Part shown: in pieces, positions 1-6,452 of the stretch
Numbering within the stretch: the stretch's first letter is position 1
Layout: each line of letters begins with the position of its first letter
Assembly (NCBI GenBank): GCA_046727955.1
Contig: JBKPDO010000131.1
Span: 1 to 9,985 of the forward strand
Direction of reading: 5' to 3'
DNA from: DASVXQ01 sp046727955
Lineage (GTDB): Bacteria; Actinomycetota; CALGFH01
DNA length: 9,985 nucleotides
The notes under the pieces: generated by a model
The model's input: only the letters and a program-made list of their open reading frames with translations
What the model was told of the DNA's origin: nothing
Databases searched by the model: none
Translations under genes and position numbers: made by a program

Positions 1-1407
1 GGGGGACCGCCCCCCCCCCCGGGCGCGCGCTCCGGGCGCCGGGAATATATATCCTGGTGGGGGGCGCTCGCCCCCCCCACGGCCCCCCAAGACCCGGCCC
101 GCTTGCGACTCAGGTAGCTCTGGCCGCTCACCTGTGAGCGAGGCGCGGTCGAGCGCGCCCTCGCCGAAGCGCGCGCGGACCGCGTCGGCCGCCCGCACCG
201 CGGCCTCCCAGGCGGCGCCCTCCTTTCCCAGGCGGAGCTGGAGCGGCGCGCCCTCGCCCGCAAGGTTGGACACACTCACCCCGATCAGCCGCACCGGCAC
301 CCTGCCGAGGCGGAGCCTGGCGAGCAGCTCGCGGGCGACCTGGAAGATCTCGGTGTCGTTGTCGCTGGCGGCGCCGAGGGTGCGCGAGCGGGTGATGGTG
401 CGGAAGTCGGCGAAGCGGAGCTTGAGCGTCACCGTGCGGCCCGCCAGGCCGGCGCCGCGCAGCCGGCGGCCCACCCGCACCGAGCAGCGCAGCACCTCGC
501 GCACGAGCTGCTCGGGGTCGTCCAGGTCGCTGGCGAAGGTCTCCTCAGAGCCCACCGACTTGGCCGTCTCGAACGGCACCACGGGGCGGTCGTCCCGGCC
601 CCAGGCAAGCTCGGCGAGCTGCGCTCCGGCGGCCGCACCGAGCACCCGCTCGAGGGTGTCCCGCGGGGTGCGCGCGACCTCGCCGACGGTGCGCAGTCCA
701 TAGCGTGCCAGGGTGGTGACAGCGGCCGGGCCGACGCCCCACAGCGCCTCCGCCGGCAGCGGGTGCAGGAATTCGAGCGCGCGGCTCGGCGGCACCGCCA
801 GGAGCCCGTCGGGCTTGCCGCGGGTCGAGGCGAGCTTGGCCAGGAATTTGTTGCCGGCCACGCCCACGGTCAGCGCGAGCCCGATCTCGTCGCGCACCTG
901 CGCGCGCAGCCGCCGGGCGATCTCGATCGCCCCGCCGAGCAGCCGGCGCGCGCCGCGGACGTCGAGGAACGCCTCGTCGAGGGCGAGCGGCTCGACCAGC
1001 GGGGTGATCATTTCAAAGATCTGGAGCACCTGCTTGGAGTGGCGGCGGTAGGCGGCGAAGTCGGGTGGGATGGCCACCGCCTGCGGGCACAGCCTCCTAG
1101 CCTGCGCCATCGGCATGGCGTTGCGGCAGCCGTACGCCCGCGCCTGGTAGGAGGCGCTGGTCACGACCCCGCGGTTGCCGGTGCCGCCGACCAGCAGCGG
1201 CCGGTCGCGCAGGCTCGGGTCCTTGAGCACCTCGACGCTGGCGTAGAAGGCGTCGAGGTCGGCGTGGAGGACGTGCAGGCCCTGGTCGTCAGAAGGGCCG
1301 ATGGGCAGGCCCCCGACCACGACCTCGCCGGTCGGCCGCACTCGCTCGACCCGCTTCCCCACTGGCCTCGGCCGCCGGGCCGCCGGCAGGCGCTCGCGCT
1401 CTCCCAT
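1..1407 (-). CDS. dinB: DNA polymerase IV (Y-family translesion polymerase), partial at the left edge
   Basis: Error-prone Y-family polymerase that copies past damaged template bases in the cytoplasm. The N-terminal catalytic signature VLHADLDAFYASVE is at about residues 46-59, with the first metal-binding Asp in DLDAF. It is followed by the steric/dNTP segment VTSASYQARAYG, then PLVEPLALDEAFLDV, which holds the second acidic pair (DE), and the HhH-like VGVAGNKFLAKLAS. The little-finger region (SVGSEETF, then VTLKLRFADFRTITRS) is complete and appears to end near position 139 (ALDRASL). The ATG at 1407 has GGGAGG only 2 nt upstream, so a downstream GTG is possible, but the 45 residues before the core are not unusual for actinobacterial DinB. 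No in-frame stop occurs before the edge. The last 45 or so codons are low-complexity Gly/Arg/Pro and look like intergenic sequence, so a lost stop or small indel near 128-135 is possible. Family identity is secure; the C-terminus is not. Confidence 0.93.
   Translation of the reverse strand, partial: MGERERLPAARRPRPVGKRVERVRPTGEVVVGGLPIGPSDDQGLHVLHADLDAFYASVEVLKDPSLRDRPLLVGGTGNRGVVTSASYQARAYGCRNAMPMAQARRLCPQAVAIPPDFAAYRRHSKQVLQIFEMITPLVEPLALDEAFLDVRGARRLLGGAIEIARRLRAQVRDEIGLALTVGVAGNKFLAKLASTRGKPDGLLAVPPSRALEFLHPLPAEALWGVGPAAVTTLARYGLRTVGEVARTPRDTLERVLGAAAGAQLAELAWGRDDRPVVPFETAKSVGSEETFASDLDDPEQLVREVLRCSVRVGRRLRGAGLAGRTVTLKLRFADFRTITRSRTLGAASDNDTEIFQVARELLARLRLGRVPVRLIGVSVSNLAGEGAPLQLRLGKEGAAWEAAVRAADAVRARFGEGALDRASLTGERPELPESQAGRVLGGRGGGERPPPGYIFPAPGARARGGGRSP
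59..76 (-). terminator. GC hairpin past the DinB domain, possible terminator
   Basis: Perfect 7-bp stem GGGGGGC/GCCCCCC with a 4-nt loop, lying just beyond the expected end of the polymerase domain when read on the minus strand. It is followed by a short AT island (positions 44-52) that is striking in this GC-rich context, but there is no T tract. It sits inside the run-on reading frame of dinB, which suggests that this part of the frame is not translated in the intact gene. Confidence 0.3.
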
Positions 1408-1472
1408 GACCTCCCAACTGTGCGGAGGAACGGGTGTTCGGGTCAAGCGAGCGGGCGTGGCCGTGAACCGGG

Positions 1473-1478
1473 TAGGAT
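1473..1478 (+). promoter_or_regulatory. candidate -10 box for the M23 peptidase gene
   Basis: TAGGAT matches the TANNNT -10 pattern and lies in the divergent gap between dinB and the peptidase gene. No convincing -35 is visible at the right distance. A transcript starting about 7 nt downstream would carry a leader of about 50 nt to the proposed start at 1535, and would exclude the upstream GTG codons at 1457 and 1463. Confidence 0.25.
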
Positions 1479-1523
1479 CGCGCGGTCGTGGCGGCCCCGG
1501 TGCGGGCCGCCCTGGAAGCAGTT

Positions 1524-1531
1524 GGAGGAGG
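1524..1531 (+). promoter_or_regulatory. strong Shine-Dalgarno that decides the M23 start
   Basis: GGAGGAGG is a near-ideal ribosome binding site. Its first GGAGG is 6 nt before the CTG at 1535, which opens the reading frame exactly at a signal peptide. The overlapping GTG at 1531 is in another frame that gives no recognisable protein. Confidence 0.55.
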
Positions 1532-1534
1532 TGC

Positions 1535-2287
1535 CTGACCCTGTCCCGCCGGGCCAGCCTCGCCCTGCCGCTCGCCCTCGCGCTGGCCCTGGTGGGCGGC
1601 GCCTGCTCCGTCCAGCAACGTTCGGGGGTGGCGACCCCGGCCGCCTCCACCCGAGCGGGCGCCGGGCCGGCCACCTCCAAGCCAGCGGGGACCTGGTCCA
1701 CCCGGGTGACCCGGCCGGCCACCTCCACCTCGACCACCGGACGCAAGGCTGCCGGTTACGTCTTCCCGGTGCCGCAGTCGGCGGGCTGCAAGGTCAGCTA
1801 CGGGCATTTCCACCATGACTACCCGGCCACCGACATCTTCACCAGCCGCGGCTGCCGCTTCGTGGCGCCCACCGACGGCACCGTGACGGAGGTCTCCCGG
1901 GTCGACCGCTGGGACTCGTCCAGCGACCGCGGCGCCGACCGCGGCGGCCGCTCGGTGGCGATGGTCGGGACCGACGGGGTGCGCTACTACGGGTCGCACC
2001 TGGAGCGGGTGGCCGCCGACATCGCCCCGGGCGCGCGGGTGCGGGCCGGTCAGCTCCTCGGCCTGATCGACAATTCCGGCGACGCCCGCTTTACCGCGAC
2101 CCACCTGCATTTCGGCATCTCCTGGCCGACCCGCGACGGGATCTGGTGGGTGCGCCGGGGCATCGTGTACCCATGGCCCTACCTCGATTCCTGGCGCGCG
2201 GGCGGCAACCGCTCCCCCGCAGCCGCCGTCCGCGCCGCCCTGGCCCAGGCCGGCACCCCCGAGCCGCCCTGCCGCTCCGGCTGCTGA
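1535..2287 (+). CDS. secreted M23-family (LytM-like) peptidoglycan metallopeptidase
   Basis: Probable zinc peptidase cutting peptide cross-bridges of the cell wall, acting outside the membrane. With the CTG start it has 250 residues. Residues 1-24 form a signal peptide: two Arg at 5-6, a Leu/Ala core, then LVGGAC with Cys24. The lipobox is imperfect (Gly at -3), so lipid anchoring is only possible. A Thr/Ser/Ala/Pro-rich linker covers about 25-75. The M23 domain follows: HHDYPATD at 93-100 supplies the first His/Asp zinc ligands, YGSHL carries His155, and THLHFGI contains the HxH motif His190/His192. All expected ligands are present, so the enzyme is probably active. The frame is open further upstream, with ATG 1406 and GTG 1457 and 1463, but those starts would put 24-43 residues before the signal peptide and lack SD sequences. 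The downstream neighbour is convergent, so it is probably monocistronic. Family is secure; the start is moderately so. Confidence 0.88.
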   Translation: MTLSRRASLALPLALALALVGGACSVQQRSGVATPAASTRAGAGPATSKPAGTWSTRVTRPATSTSTTGRKAAGYVFPVPQSAGCKVSYGHFHHDYPATDIFTSRGCRFVAPTDGTVTEVSRVDRWDSSSDRGADRGGRSVAMVGTDGVRYYGSHLERVAADIAPGARVRAGQLLGLIDNSGDARFTATHLHFGISWPTRDGIWWVRRGIVYPWPYLDSWRAGGNRSPAAAVRAALAQAGTPEPPCRSGC

Positions 2288-2316
2288 CACCCCCGCGGGG
2301 CGCCTGCCCACCGGGC

Positions 2317-2393
2317 GGCCACCTAGGGCAAGCCATCGGGGCCGGCCACCTGGGGCGCCGTCCCTGGCCGGCCACCAGGGCTGGCCACCTGGG
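2317..2393. repeat. four short GGCCACC-type repeats in a convergent gap
   Basis: Between the convergent genes ending at 2287 and 2449 the motif GGCCACCtgGGG recurs four times: 2317-2328 (GGCCACCTAGGG), 2344-2355 (GGCCACCTGGGG), 2370-2380 (GGCCACCAGGG) and 2383-2393 (GGCCACCTGGG). Spacing is irregular (27, 26 and 13 nt). A self-complementary CCCCGCGGGG at 2291-2300 precedes them. No reading frame here looks coding. Confidence 0.55.
2362..2380. terminator. hairpin between convergent genes, probable bidirectional terminator
   Basis: CCCTGG (2362-2367) pairs perfectly with CCAGGG (2375-2380) across a 7-nt loop. It is midway between the 3' ends of the M23 peptidase and the propeller protein. There is no T tract on either side, which is common for high-GC organisms, so this is a placement-based call. 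Confidence 0.35.
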
Positions 2394-2448
2394 CGGTTTC
2401 GGTGGTTTGGCCCCGCCAGTGGCGGCCGACCTTGCCGCGCGGCGACGG

Positions 2449-3798
2449 TCAGGAGACGAGCTGGGAACGCCAGCTGTGGCCACCGTCCGTGGTGGCCAGG
2501 ATCACTGCGTGGCCGGCGGCGTCGCTGCCGACCACCCACCCGCGCGTGGCGCTGGCGAAGCTCGCCGAGAGGGGGTTGAGCAGGGTGGCACCAGGGACGT
2601 CGGGCAGCCGCCGCACCTGCCCGCCGCTGACCATGGCCGCGCCGACCGCGTCGGCCGGCGGCGTCGGGCTGAGCACGAACGCCCGCCCCGGGTCGATCAC
2701 CGAGAACGGGCCAGGGTAGGAGCCCGGCCCGGCCGGCAGCGGCAGCACCTGGCCCAGCGTGCCCTGCTCGGCCAGCACGCCGCGCCAGTGCGCGCCGCCG
2801 TCGCCGCTGGTGTAAAGCGCGTAGGGGACGTGCCCGGCCGCGGCGCCGCCGCCGCTGAAGCGCACCCAGGCCGCTCCAGGCGCCGCGCACTGCAGCTCGG
2901 CGAGATACCCCGGCCCACCGGCCGGCACCGGCAGCGTGAAGCTCGGCCGCCGCCCCCAGCTCAGCCCGCCGTTGGTCGAGCGCCACACGCTCCTGCCGCT
3001 CGCCAGCCAGCCGTCAGCCCGAGAGGTGAAGCAGACCGACTGCGGCGGCGCCGGCGCGGCCAGCACTGACCAGGTCCGCCCGCCGTCGCTGGTATGAACC
3101 AGCGTGGTGGCGCCCTGCGGCAGCATCGGCCCCTCGCCCGCTTGGTCGCTCCCCCCGGCCACACCCCAACCCTCGCCACGGCCGGAGAAATGCACGCGGC
3201 GCAGCGGGCCCGACCGGGGCTGGCCAAGCGTCCGCCAGTGCTGACCCCCGTCGACCGTGCCCAGCAGGATGCCGTCGCCGAGCGCCCAGCCGCTCGAGCT
3301 GCTGGAGAAGTCGACGTCGCGGAGGACGCCGGAGCCGCGCCAGACCCGCCCCCAGGTGCGCCCGCCGTCGCTGGTGGCCAGGATGGTCCCCTTGCCGACT
3401 GCCCAGCCGCTGCCGGTCCCGCCGACGAACTGGACCGCGTGCAGTCGCTCGATCTTGCCGAGCGGCAGCGTGGTGGCCGGTGCCGCCGCGGTGGACGGCG
3501 GAGCGGTCGCGCTCGAGCCCGGACCGCTGCTGGGCGCCGGCAGCGTCGTCGGGGCCCCCGGGCCGCTGCTGGCCGGGCCGATGGTGAGGGGGGACGGCTC
3601 CTGGCGCCCGGCGAGGCCCGCCCCCACCCCGGCCGCGGCGGCCAGTGCCAGGACCACCGCGAGCACGGTGCCGCCGACCAGGCGGCGGTGCCGCCGGCGG
3701 CCGCGCTCGCGGACCAGCCGAGGATCGGGAGGCTCGACACCCTGGGCCACCGGCCCGGCGAGCGAGCGGAGCCCCTCCCGCAGCTCGTCGTCACGCAT
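2449..3798 (-). CDS. membrane-anchored Asp-box (BNR/Ycf48-like) propeller protein, candidate anti-sigma or sensor partner of the ECF sigma factor
   Basis: 449 residues. A charged N-terminal segment (1-40, Arg-rich just before the membrane) is probably cytoplasmic. A single membrane segment follows at about 40-64, then a Pro/Ser/Thr/Ala-rich linker (about 65-112), then a repeat domain to the C-terminus. Six Asp-box motifs of the S/T-x-D-G-G-x-x-W kind are visible: TSDGGRTW 142-149, TVDGGQHW 181-188, TSDGGRTW 236-243, STNGGLSW 274-281, TSGDGGAHW 330-338 and TTDGGHSW 436-443. GW-type strands such as SGWAVG, SSGWALG and TRGWVVG lie between them. This is the pattern of sialidase/sortilin/Ycf48-like beta-propellers, placed outside the membrane. 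The ATG at 3798 has GGGAGG 6 nt upstream and overlaps the end of the sigma gene by 8 bp, implying translational coupling. Gene order suggests an anti-sigma or signal-sensing role, but the first 40 residues show no HxxxCxxC zinc motif, so this is inference. Confidence 0.85.
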   Translation of the reverse strand: MRDDELREGLRSLAGPVAQGVEPPDPRLVRERGRRRHRRLVGGTVLAVVLALAAAAGVGAGLAGRQEPSPLTIGPASSGPGAPTTLPAPSSGPGSSATAPPSTAAAPATTLPLGKIERLHAVQFVGGTGSGWAVGKGTILATSDGGRTWGRVWRGSGVLRDVDFSSSSSGWALGDGILLGTVDGGQHWRTLGQPRSGPLRRVHFSGRGEGWGVAGGSDQAGEGPMLPQGATTLVHTSDGGRTWSVLAAPAPPQSVCFTSRADGWLASGRSVWRSTNGGLSWGRRPSFTLPVPAGGPGYLAELQCAAPGAAWVRFSGGGAAAGHVPYALYTSGDGGAHWRGVLAEQGTLGQVLPLPAGPGSYPGPFSVIDPGRAFVLSPTPPADAVGAAMVSGGQVRRLPDVPGATLLNPLSASFASATRGWVVGSDAAGHAVILATTDGGHSWRSQLVS

Positions 3799-4291
3799 GC
3801 CGGACCTCCCCGGAGACCGTCCCGCCCAGCTCGCGCTCGAGCGCGGCGCGGGCTCTGAACAGGCGACCCTTGACCGTGCCGACCGGGATCCTCAGCACGC
3901 GCGCCATCTCCTCCACCGGCAGCTCGGCGAGGTAGTGCAGCACCAGCACCTCGCGGTGCCGCCGCCGCAGCCGCCGCAACGCCTGGGCCAGGACGACGGT
4001 GTCCTCCCCGGGCGGCGGCACCGGCGCGGGCGGACCGATCCTGCGGTAGGCGACCAGCTTGCGGCGGGCGCGCCGCAGCGAGCTGGCCGCGAGGTTGAGG
4101 GCCACCCGGCGCACCCACGCGTCCGGGTGGTCGTAGTCCCGCAGACGATCCCAGCGCACGGACGCTCGCGCGAACGCCTCCTGCACGGCGTCCTCGGCGT
4201 CAGCGAGGCATCCCACCACGCGATAGAGCTCGGCGACCAGCCGCCCGTAGTTCCGCAGATAGTAGTCATCGAACCCGTCGTCCCCAGTCAC
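3791..4291 (-). CDS. ECF RNA polymerase sigma factor, SigE-like family
   Basis: Extracytoplasmic-function sigma factor directing RNA polymerase to a small set of promoters. It has 166 residues from the GTG at 4291. Region 2 spans about 7-68 and contains DAEDAVQEAF (31-40) and AWVRRVALNLA (58-68). A short Pro-rich linker follows (87-94). Region 4 spans about 103-152, with LVLHYLAELPVEEMARVL and the recognition helix IPVGTVKGRLFRAR (135-148). Length and order match two-domain ECF factors of the SigE/SigE-like actinobacterial group. The GTG start has GGAGG 4 nt upstream (4296-4300). The frame continues to an ATG at 4414, but that would add 41 residues encoded by a tandem repeat and would lack an SD. 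It is the first gene of a two-gene operon with the propeller protein. Autoregulation is likely for this class but not shown here. Confidence 0.92.
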   Translation of the reverse strand: MTGDDGFDDYYLRNYGRLVAELYRVVGCLADAEDAVQEAFARASVRWDRLRDYDHPDAWVRRVALNLAASSLRRARRKLVAYRRIGPPAPVPPPGEDTVVLAQALRRLRRRHREVLVLHYLAELPVEEMARVLRIPVGTVKGRLFRARAALERELGGTVSGEVRHA

Positions 4292-4295
4292 CTGG

Positions 4296-4300
4296 CCTCC
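4296..4300 (-). promoter_or_regulatory. Shine-Dalgarno that places the sigma factor start at GTG 4291
   Basis: GGAGG on the minus strand with a 4-nt spacer to GTG. It favours the 166-residue protein over the longer reading from ATG 4414. Confidence 0.6.
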
Positions 4301-4304
4301 GTAA

Positions 4305-4333
4305 GGTTCATGAGCGCTGGGTTCATGAGCGCT
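4305..4333 (-). repeat. tandem 15-bp repeat in the sigma factor upstream region
   Basis: On the minus strand AGCGCTCATGAACC occurs twice (4320-4333 and 4305-4318) with one base between, giving a period of 15 bp. Each copy contains two small palindromes, AGCGCT and TCATGA. It ends 4 nt before the SD of the sigma gene, so it would lie in the 5' leader or overlap the promoter. Possible operator or regulatory leader element; function not known. Confidence 0.6.
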
Positions 4334-4399
4334 CGCCCCAGACACGCTCGAGCCCGCCCGCCGGTTCGCCTCACTCCCGAATCTTCCCTCCGGGAGCCC

Positions 4400-4426
4400 T
4401 TGAAAAAATTTCATTCAGCGTAGACT
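4400..4426 (+). promoter_or_regulatory. candidate promoter for the permease-like pseudogene
   Basis: TTGAAA (4400-4405) and TAGACT (4421-4426) are separated by 15 nt in an AT-rich island within a GC-rich divergent gap. The hexamers are good but the spacing is 2 nt short of optimal. The remaining sequence up to the ATG at 4482 shows a good SD (GGGAGG, 4471-4476) and nothing else recognisable. Confidence 0.35.
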
Positions 4427-4481
4427 TCTGCTGCCGAGTAGTTCAACAGAACGTGAATTCCTGGTCGGACGGGAGGTCGGC

Positions 4482-5049
4482 ATGCTTGCCATGGCCCTCA
4501 AGGAGCTCCGCCAGTTACGGTGCGACCGCCGCACGGCAGCGCTGATGATCGGCCCCCCCTGCTGTTGCTGGTGGTCTTCGGCTACGCCGCCAGCTTCGAC
4601 GTGAGCTCGCTCAAGACGATCGTGGTCGACCCCGGCGCGAGCCAGGTGGCGGCGGCCGTGCCCGCGCAGTTCGACGTGGTCGCGGCGGTGACCGACGGCG
4701 ACCCGGAGCGCACCGGCGAGCGGCTCGCCAGCCTGCTGCTGTTGCTGTGGGACAACGCCGAGACGCGCAGCCCGCTGCTGGGGCTGGTGCGCTCGGCCGT
4801 CTCCAACGAGCAGGCGGCCACGATGCTGCGCGAGTTCCTCACCGCGGCGATCTTCACCCGGGTGGCCAAGGAGCTCGGCATGCCGGACGCGCCGCTGCGC
4901 GCGAGCCTGGTCGCCTCCCAGATCATGGGCCTGGTGATCGGCCGCTACGTCGTCCGCATCGAGCCGCTGGCCTCCGCCCCCGAAAGACTCTGGTCCCCGC
5001 TCTCGCCGGGACCATCCAGCGCTACCTCACCGGCGACATCGGGCGGTGA
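4482..5049 (+). pseudogene. chimeric remnant: ABC-2 permease N-terminus joined to TetR C-terminus, two frameshifts
   Basis: The 5' part starts at ATG 4482 behind GGGAGG (5-nt spacer) and reads MLAMALKELRQLRCDRRTAA, the typical cytoplasmic start of ABC-2 drug-export permeases. After the C7 run at 4553-4559 the frame shifts by one; adding one C restores GPPLLLLVVFGYAASFDV, the first membrane helix, followed by KTIVVDPG. Without the shift the frame stops at 4602-4604. Near 4685-4700 the sequence changes, still in one frame, to the ligand-binding C-terminal part of a TetR regulator: GDPERTGERL, then RSAVSNEQAATMLREF, then ASQIMGLVIGRYVVRIEPLA. The helix-turn-helix half is absent. A second apparent 1-nt loss at about 4977-4985 separates this from the normal TetR ending TIQRYLTGDI, which stops at 5047-5049. 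Neither half is functional as a transporter or regulator. Both indels sit at homopolymers, so sequencing error for the shifts cannot be excluded, but that would not explain the fusion. Confidence 0.75.
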
Positions 5050-5066
5050 GCATCCCTTTACCAGCG

Positions 5067-6335
5067 CTACCGCGCCTGCTCCTCGTCCAGGCTCGGGAAG
5101 GTGCCGGTGGGTGCCTCGACGACGGCCATCTCGGCGGCCGACTCCGACGGCGCCTCCCGGGAGGCGAGCGCCCGCAGGGCGGCCTCGTCGCCGACGTCCC
5201 GGCCGGCCTGCTCCGACAGCAGCCAGCGGACCTCGAGCAGGTCGCAGTACGCCTGGATCGGGTCGACGCTCGGCCCGACGACCGCTGCCGCCTTGGCCAC
5301 CCCCGGCCGAAAGGACTCCGCCAGCCAGCGTGCGCCGATCACGTCGTCGCCCGCCTCGCCGGGCCGCTCGCGATCCAGCCTGGCCTGGTAGGCACGCAGG
5401 TCGTTGAGCAGCACGGTCGCCTGCCCCTCCCCTACCTCGAGCCCGGTCAGCTCGTCCAGCTGCTCGGCGTGGAAGCGGCGGTTGGCCACCGCGACCTTGA
5501 GGCGCAGCCGGCTGCGGTCCTTGTCGACCGGCTCCAGCTCCAGCTCGTCCACGGCGAAGCCGAGGTCGTTCAGCCGCCGCACCCGCCCGGCCACCTTGTA
5601 GCGCTCGTCCAGACCGAAGGTCTCCTCCAGCGTCAGCTCCTCCCACAGCTGCCGGTAGCCGCTGGCCGCGCTCTGGGCGGCGGCCAGGTGCTCGTCGACC
5701 TCCTCGCTGGGAGCGCCCAGCGCCACCGCCAGGTCGAGCAGGTCACCGGTGACGTTATCGACCAGGATCCCCAGGTCGAGCTCGCGCTGGCCATCGGACA
5801 GGTGCGGGTGCACCTCGCTGGTCTCCGCGTCCACCAGGAACGCCTGCAGCGCCTGGCCGTCGCGTTTGAACAGCGTGTTCGCCAGCGAGCAGTCACCCCA
5901 GAAAACGCCGGCGCGGTGCAGGTCCACCAGCAGGCTGGCCATCGCGTCCAGCAGCCGCTCCCGGTGCTTGCCGCGCTGCGGCAGACGCCGGAACAGCCGC
6001 CGGTACTGCCACGAGTGCTCCAGGAACTCCGTCACCAGGATCGAGTTGCCGCCCTCTGGCTGCTCGACCACGCCCACCGCCTCCACCGCCGGCAGCTCGC
6101 GCGCCTCGAGGTCCCGCAGCACCCGGTACTCCTTGGCCGCCGCGCGGCTGGGCAGCTCCTTCAGCGCGTAGAGCACGCCGTCCGCCTGCACGAAGCGGAC
6201 GGTGTGGCGGCTCGGGCCGACGAGGATCTGGCGCAGGTCGGCCGCTTCCGGCCGCCAGGTCTCCAGCGGCTCCATCCAGGGCAGGCTCAGCAGGCGGGGC
6301 GACGCCCGGCGCAGTCGGATCGAGAGATCGGCCAT
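5067..6335 (-). CDS. DUF4032 domain protein with an N-terminal kinase-like (InaA/Rio-type) fold
   Basis: 422 residues, a family seen mainly in actinobacteria and of unproven function. The N-terminal half looks like a small-lobe/large-lobe kinase. VLYALKELPS (54-63) carries a VAIK-like Lys59, AAKEYRVL (66-73) a candidate helix-C Glu69, and HRAGVFWGDCSLANTLF (140-156) resembles the catalytic loop with Asp148 and Asn153. FLVDAET (166-172) supplies a DFG-like Asp169. The remainder (about 220-395) corresponds to the DUF4032 region, rich in charged helices, with no signal peptide or membrane segment. The core residues are present, so phosphotransfer is possible. The ATG at 6335 has no close SD; GGGGGAAG is about 12 nt away. 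TAACCT at 6344-6349 on the minus strand could be a -10 box close enough for a leaderless mRNA. Convergent with the pseudogene (17-bp gap) and divergent from dxs. Family call is good; substrate unknown. Confidence 0.85.
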   Translation of the reverse strand: MADLSIRLRRASPRLLSLPWMEPLETWRPEAADLRQILVGPSRHTVRFVQADGVLYALKELPSRAAAKEYRVLRDLEARELPAVEAVGVVEQPEGGNSILVTEFLEHSWQYRRLFRRLPQRGKHRERLLDAMASLLVDLHRAGVFWGDCSLANTLFKRDGQALQAFLVDAETSEVHPHLSDGQRELDLGILVDNVTGDLLDLAVALGAPSEEVDEHLAAAQSAASGYRQLWEELTLEETFGLDERYKVAGRVRRLNDLGFAVDELELEPVDKDRSRLRLKVAVANRRFHAEQLDELTGLEVGEGQATVLLNDLRAYQARLDRERPGEAGDDVIGARWLAESFRPGVAKAAAVVGPSVDPIQAYCDLLEVRWLLSEQAGRDVGDEAALRALASREAPSESAAEMAVVEAPTGTFPSLDEEQAR

Positions 6336-6338
6336 GCG

Positions 6339-6390
6339 TCAAAGGTTACTTCCCCCAAAGGCCGGATCGCGGCAGAATCGTGACCTTTGA
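6339..6390. promoter_or_regulatory. imperfect dyad in the divergent DUF4032/dxs promoter region
   Basis: TCAAAGGTTAC (6339-6349) and GTGACCTTTGA (6380-6390) are inverted copies with one mismatch, separated by 30 nt. The left arm covers the putative -10 of the DUF4032 gene. The right arm lies just upstream of the dxs leader. No strong -35/-10 pair for dxs could be picked out. It may be a two-site operator or an RNA stem in the leader. Confidence 0.4.
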
Positions 6391-6452
6391 AGAGGAGAGT
6401 GTCGTCGGAAGCACGAGACATCGATGCGAAAGGAGCCTATCCTCGCGTGGTC

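Noticed and set aside
763..1818. Long plus-strand reading frame opposite dinB
   Set aside because: It is antisense to a clear polymerase IV, has repetitive Arg/Gly/Ala composition with no domain, and ends inside the M23 gene. It is a GC-rich shadow frame.
2288..2448. Small gene in the gap between the convergent genes
   Set aside because: No frame starts with an SD, and the composition is dominated by the GGCCACC repeats.
4305..4333. CRISPR-like repeat
   Set aside because: Only two 14-bp units with a 1-nt gap, with no spacers and no cas genes nearby.
4292..4414. N-terminal extension of the sigma factor to ATG 4414
   Set aside because: It lacks an SD, is encoded partly by the tandem 15-bp repeat and is not typical for ECF factors. 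GTG 4291 has GGAGG at a good distance.
3257..4423. Plus-strand 388-codon frame across the sigma/propeller operon
   Set aside because: It is antisense to two well-supported overlapping genes with good ribosome binding sites and has no domain of its own.
4482..5049. Programmed frameshifting instead of decay
   Set aside because: The C7 run could in principle slip, but a second shift is also needed, both protein families are truncated, and no stimulatory structure was evident. Decay or sequencing error is simpler.
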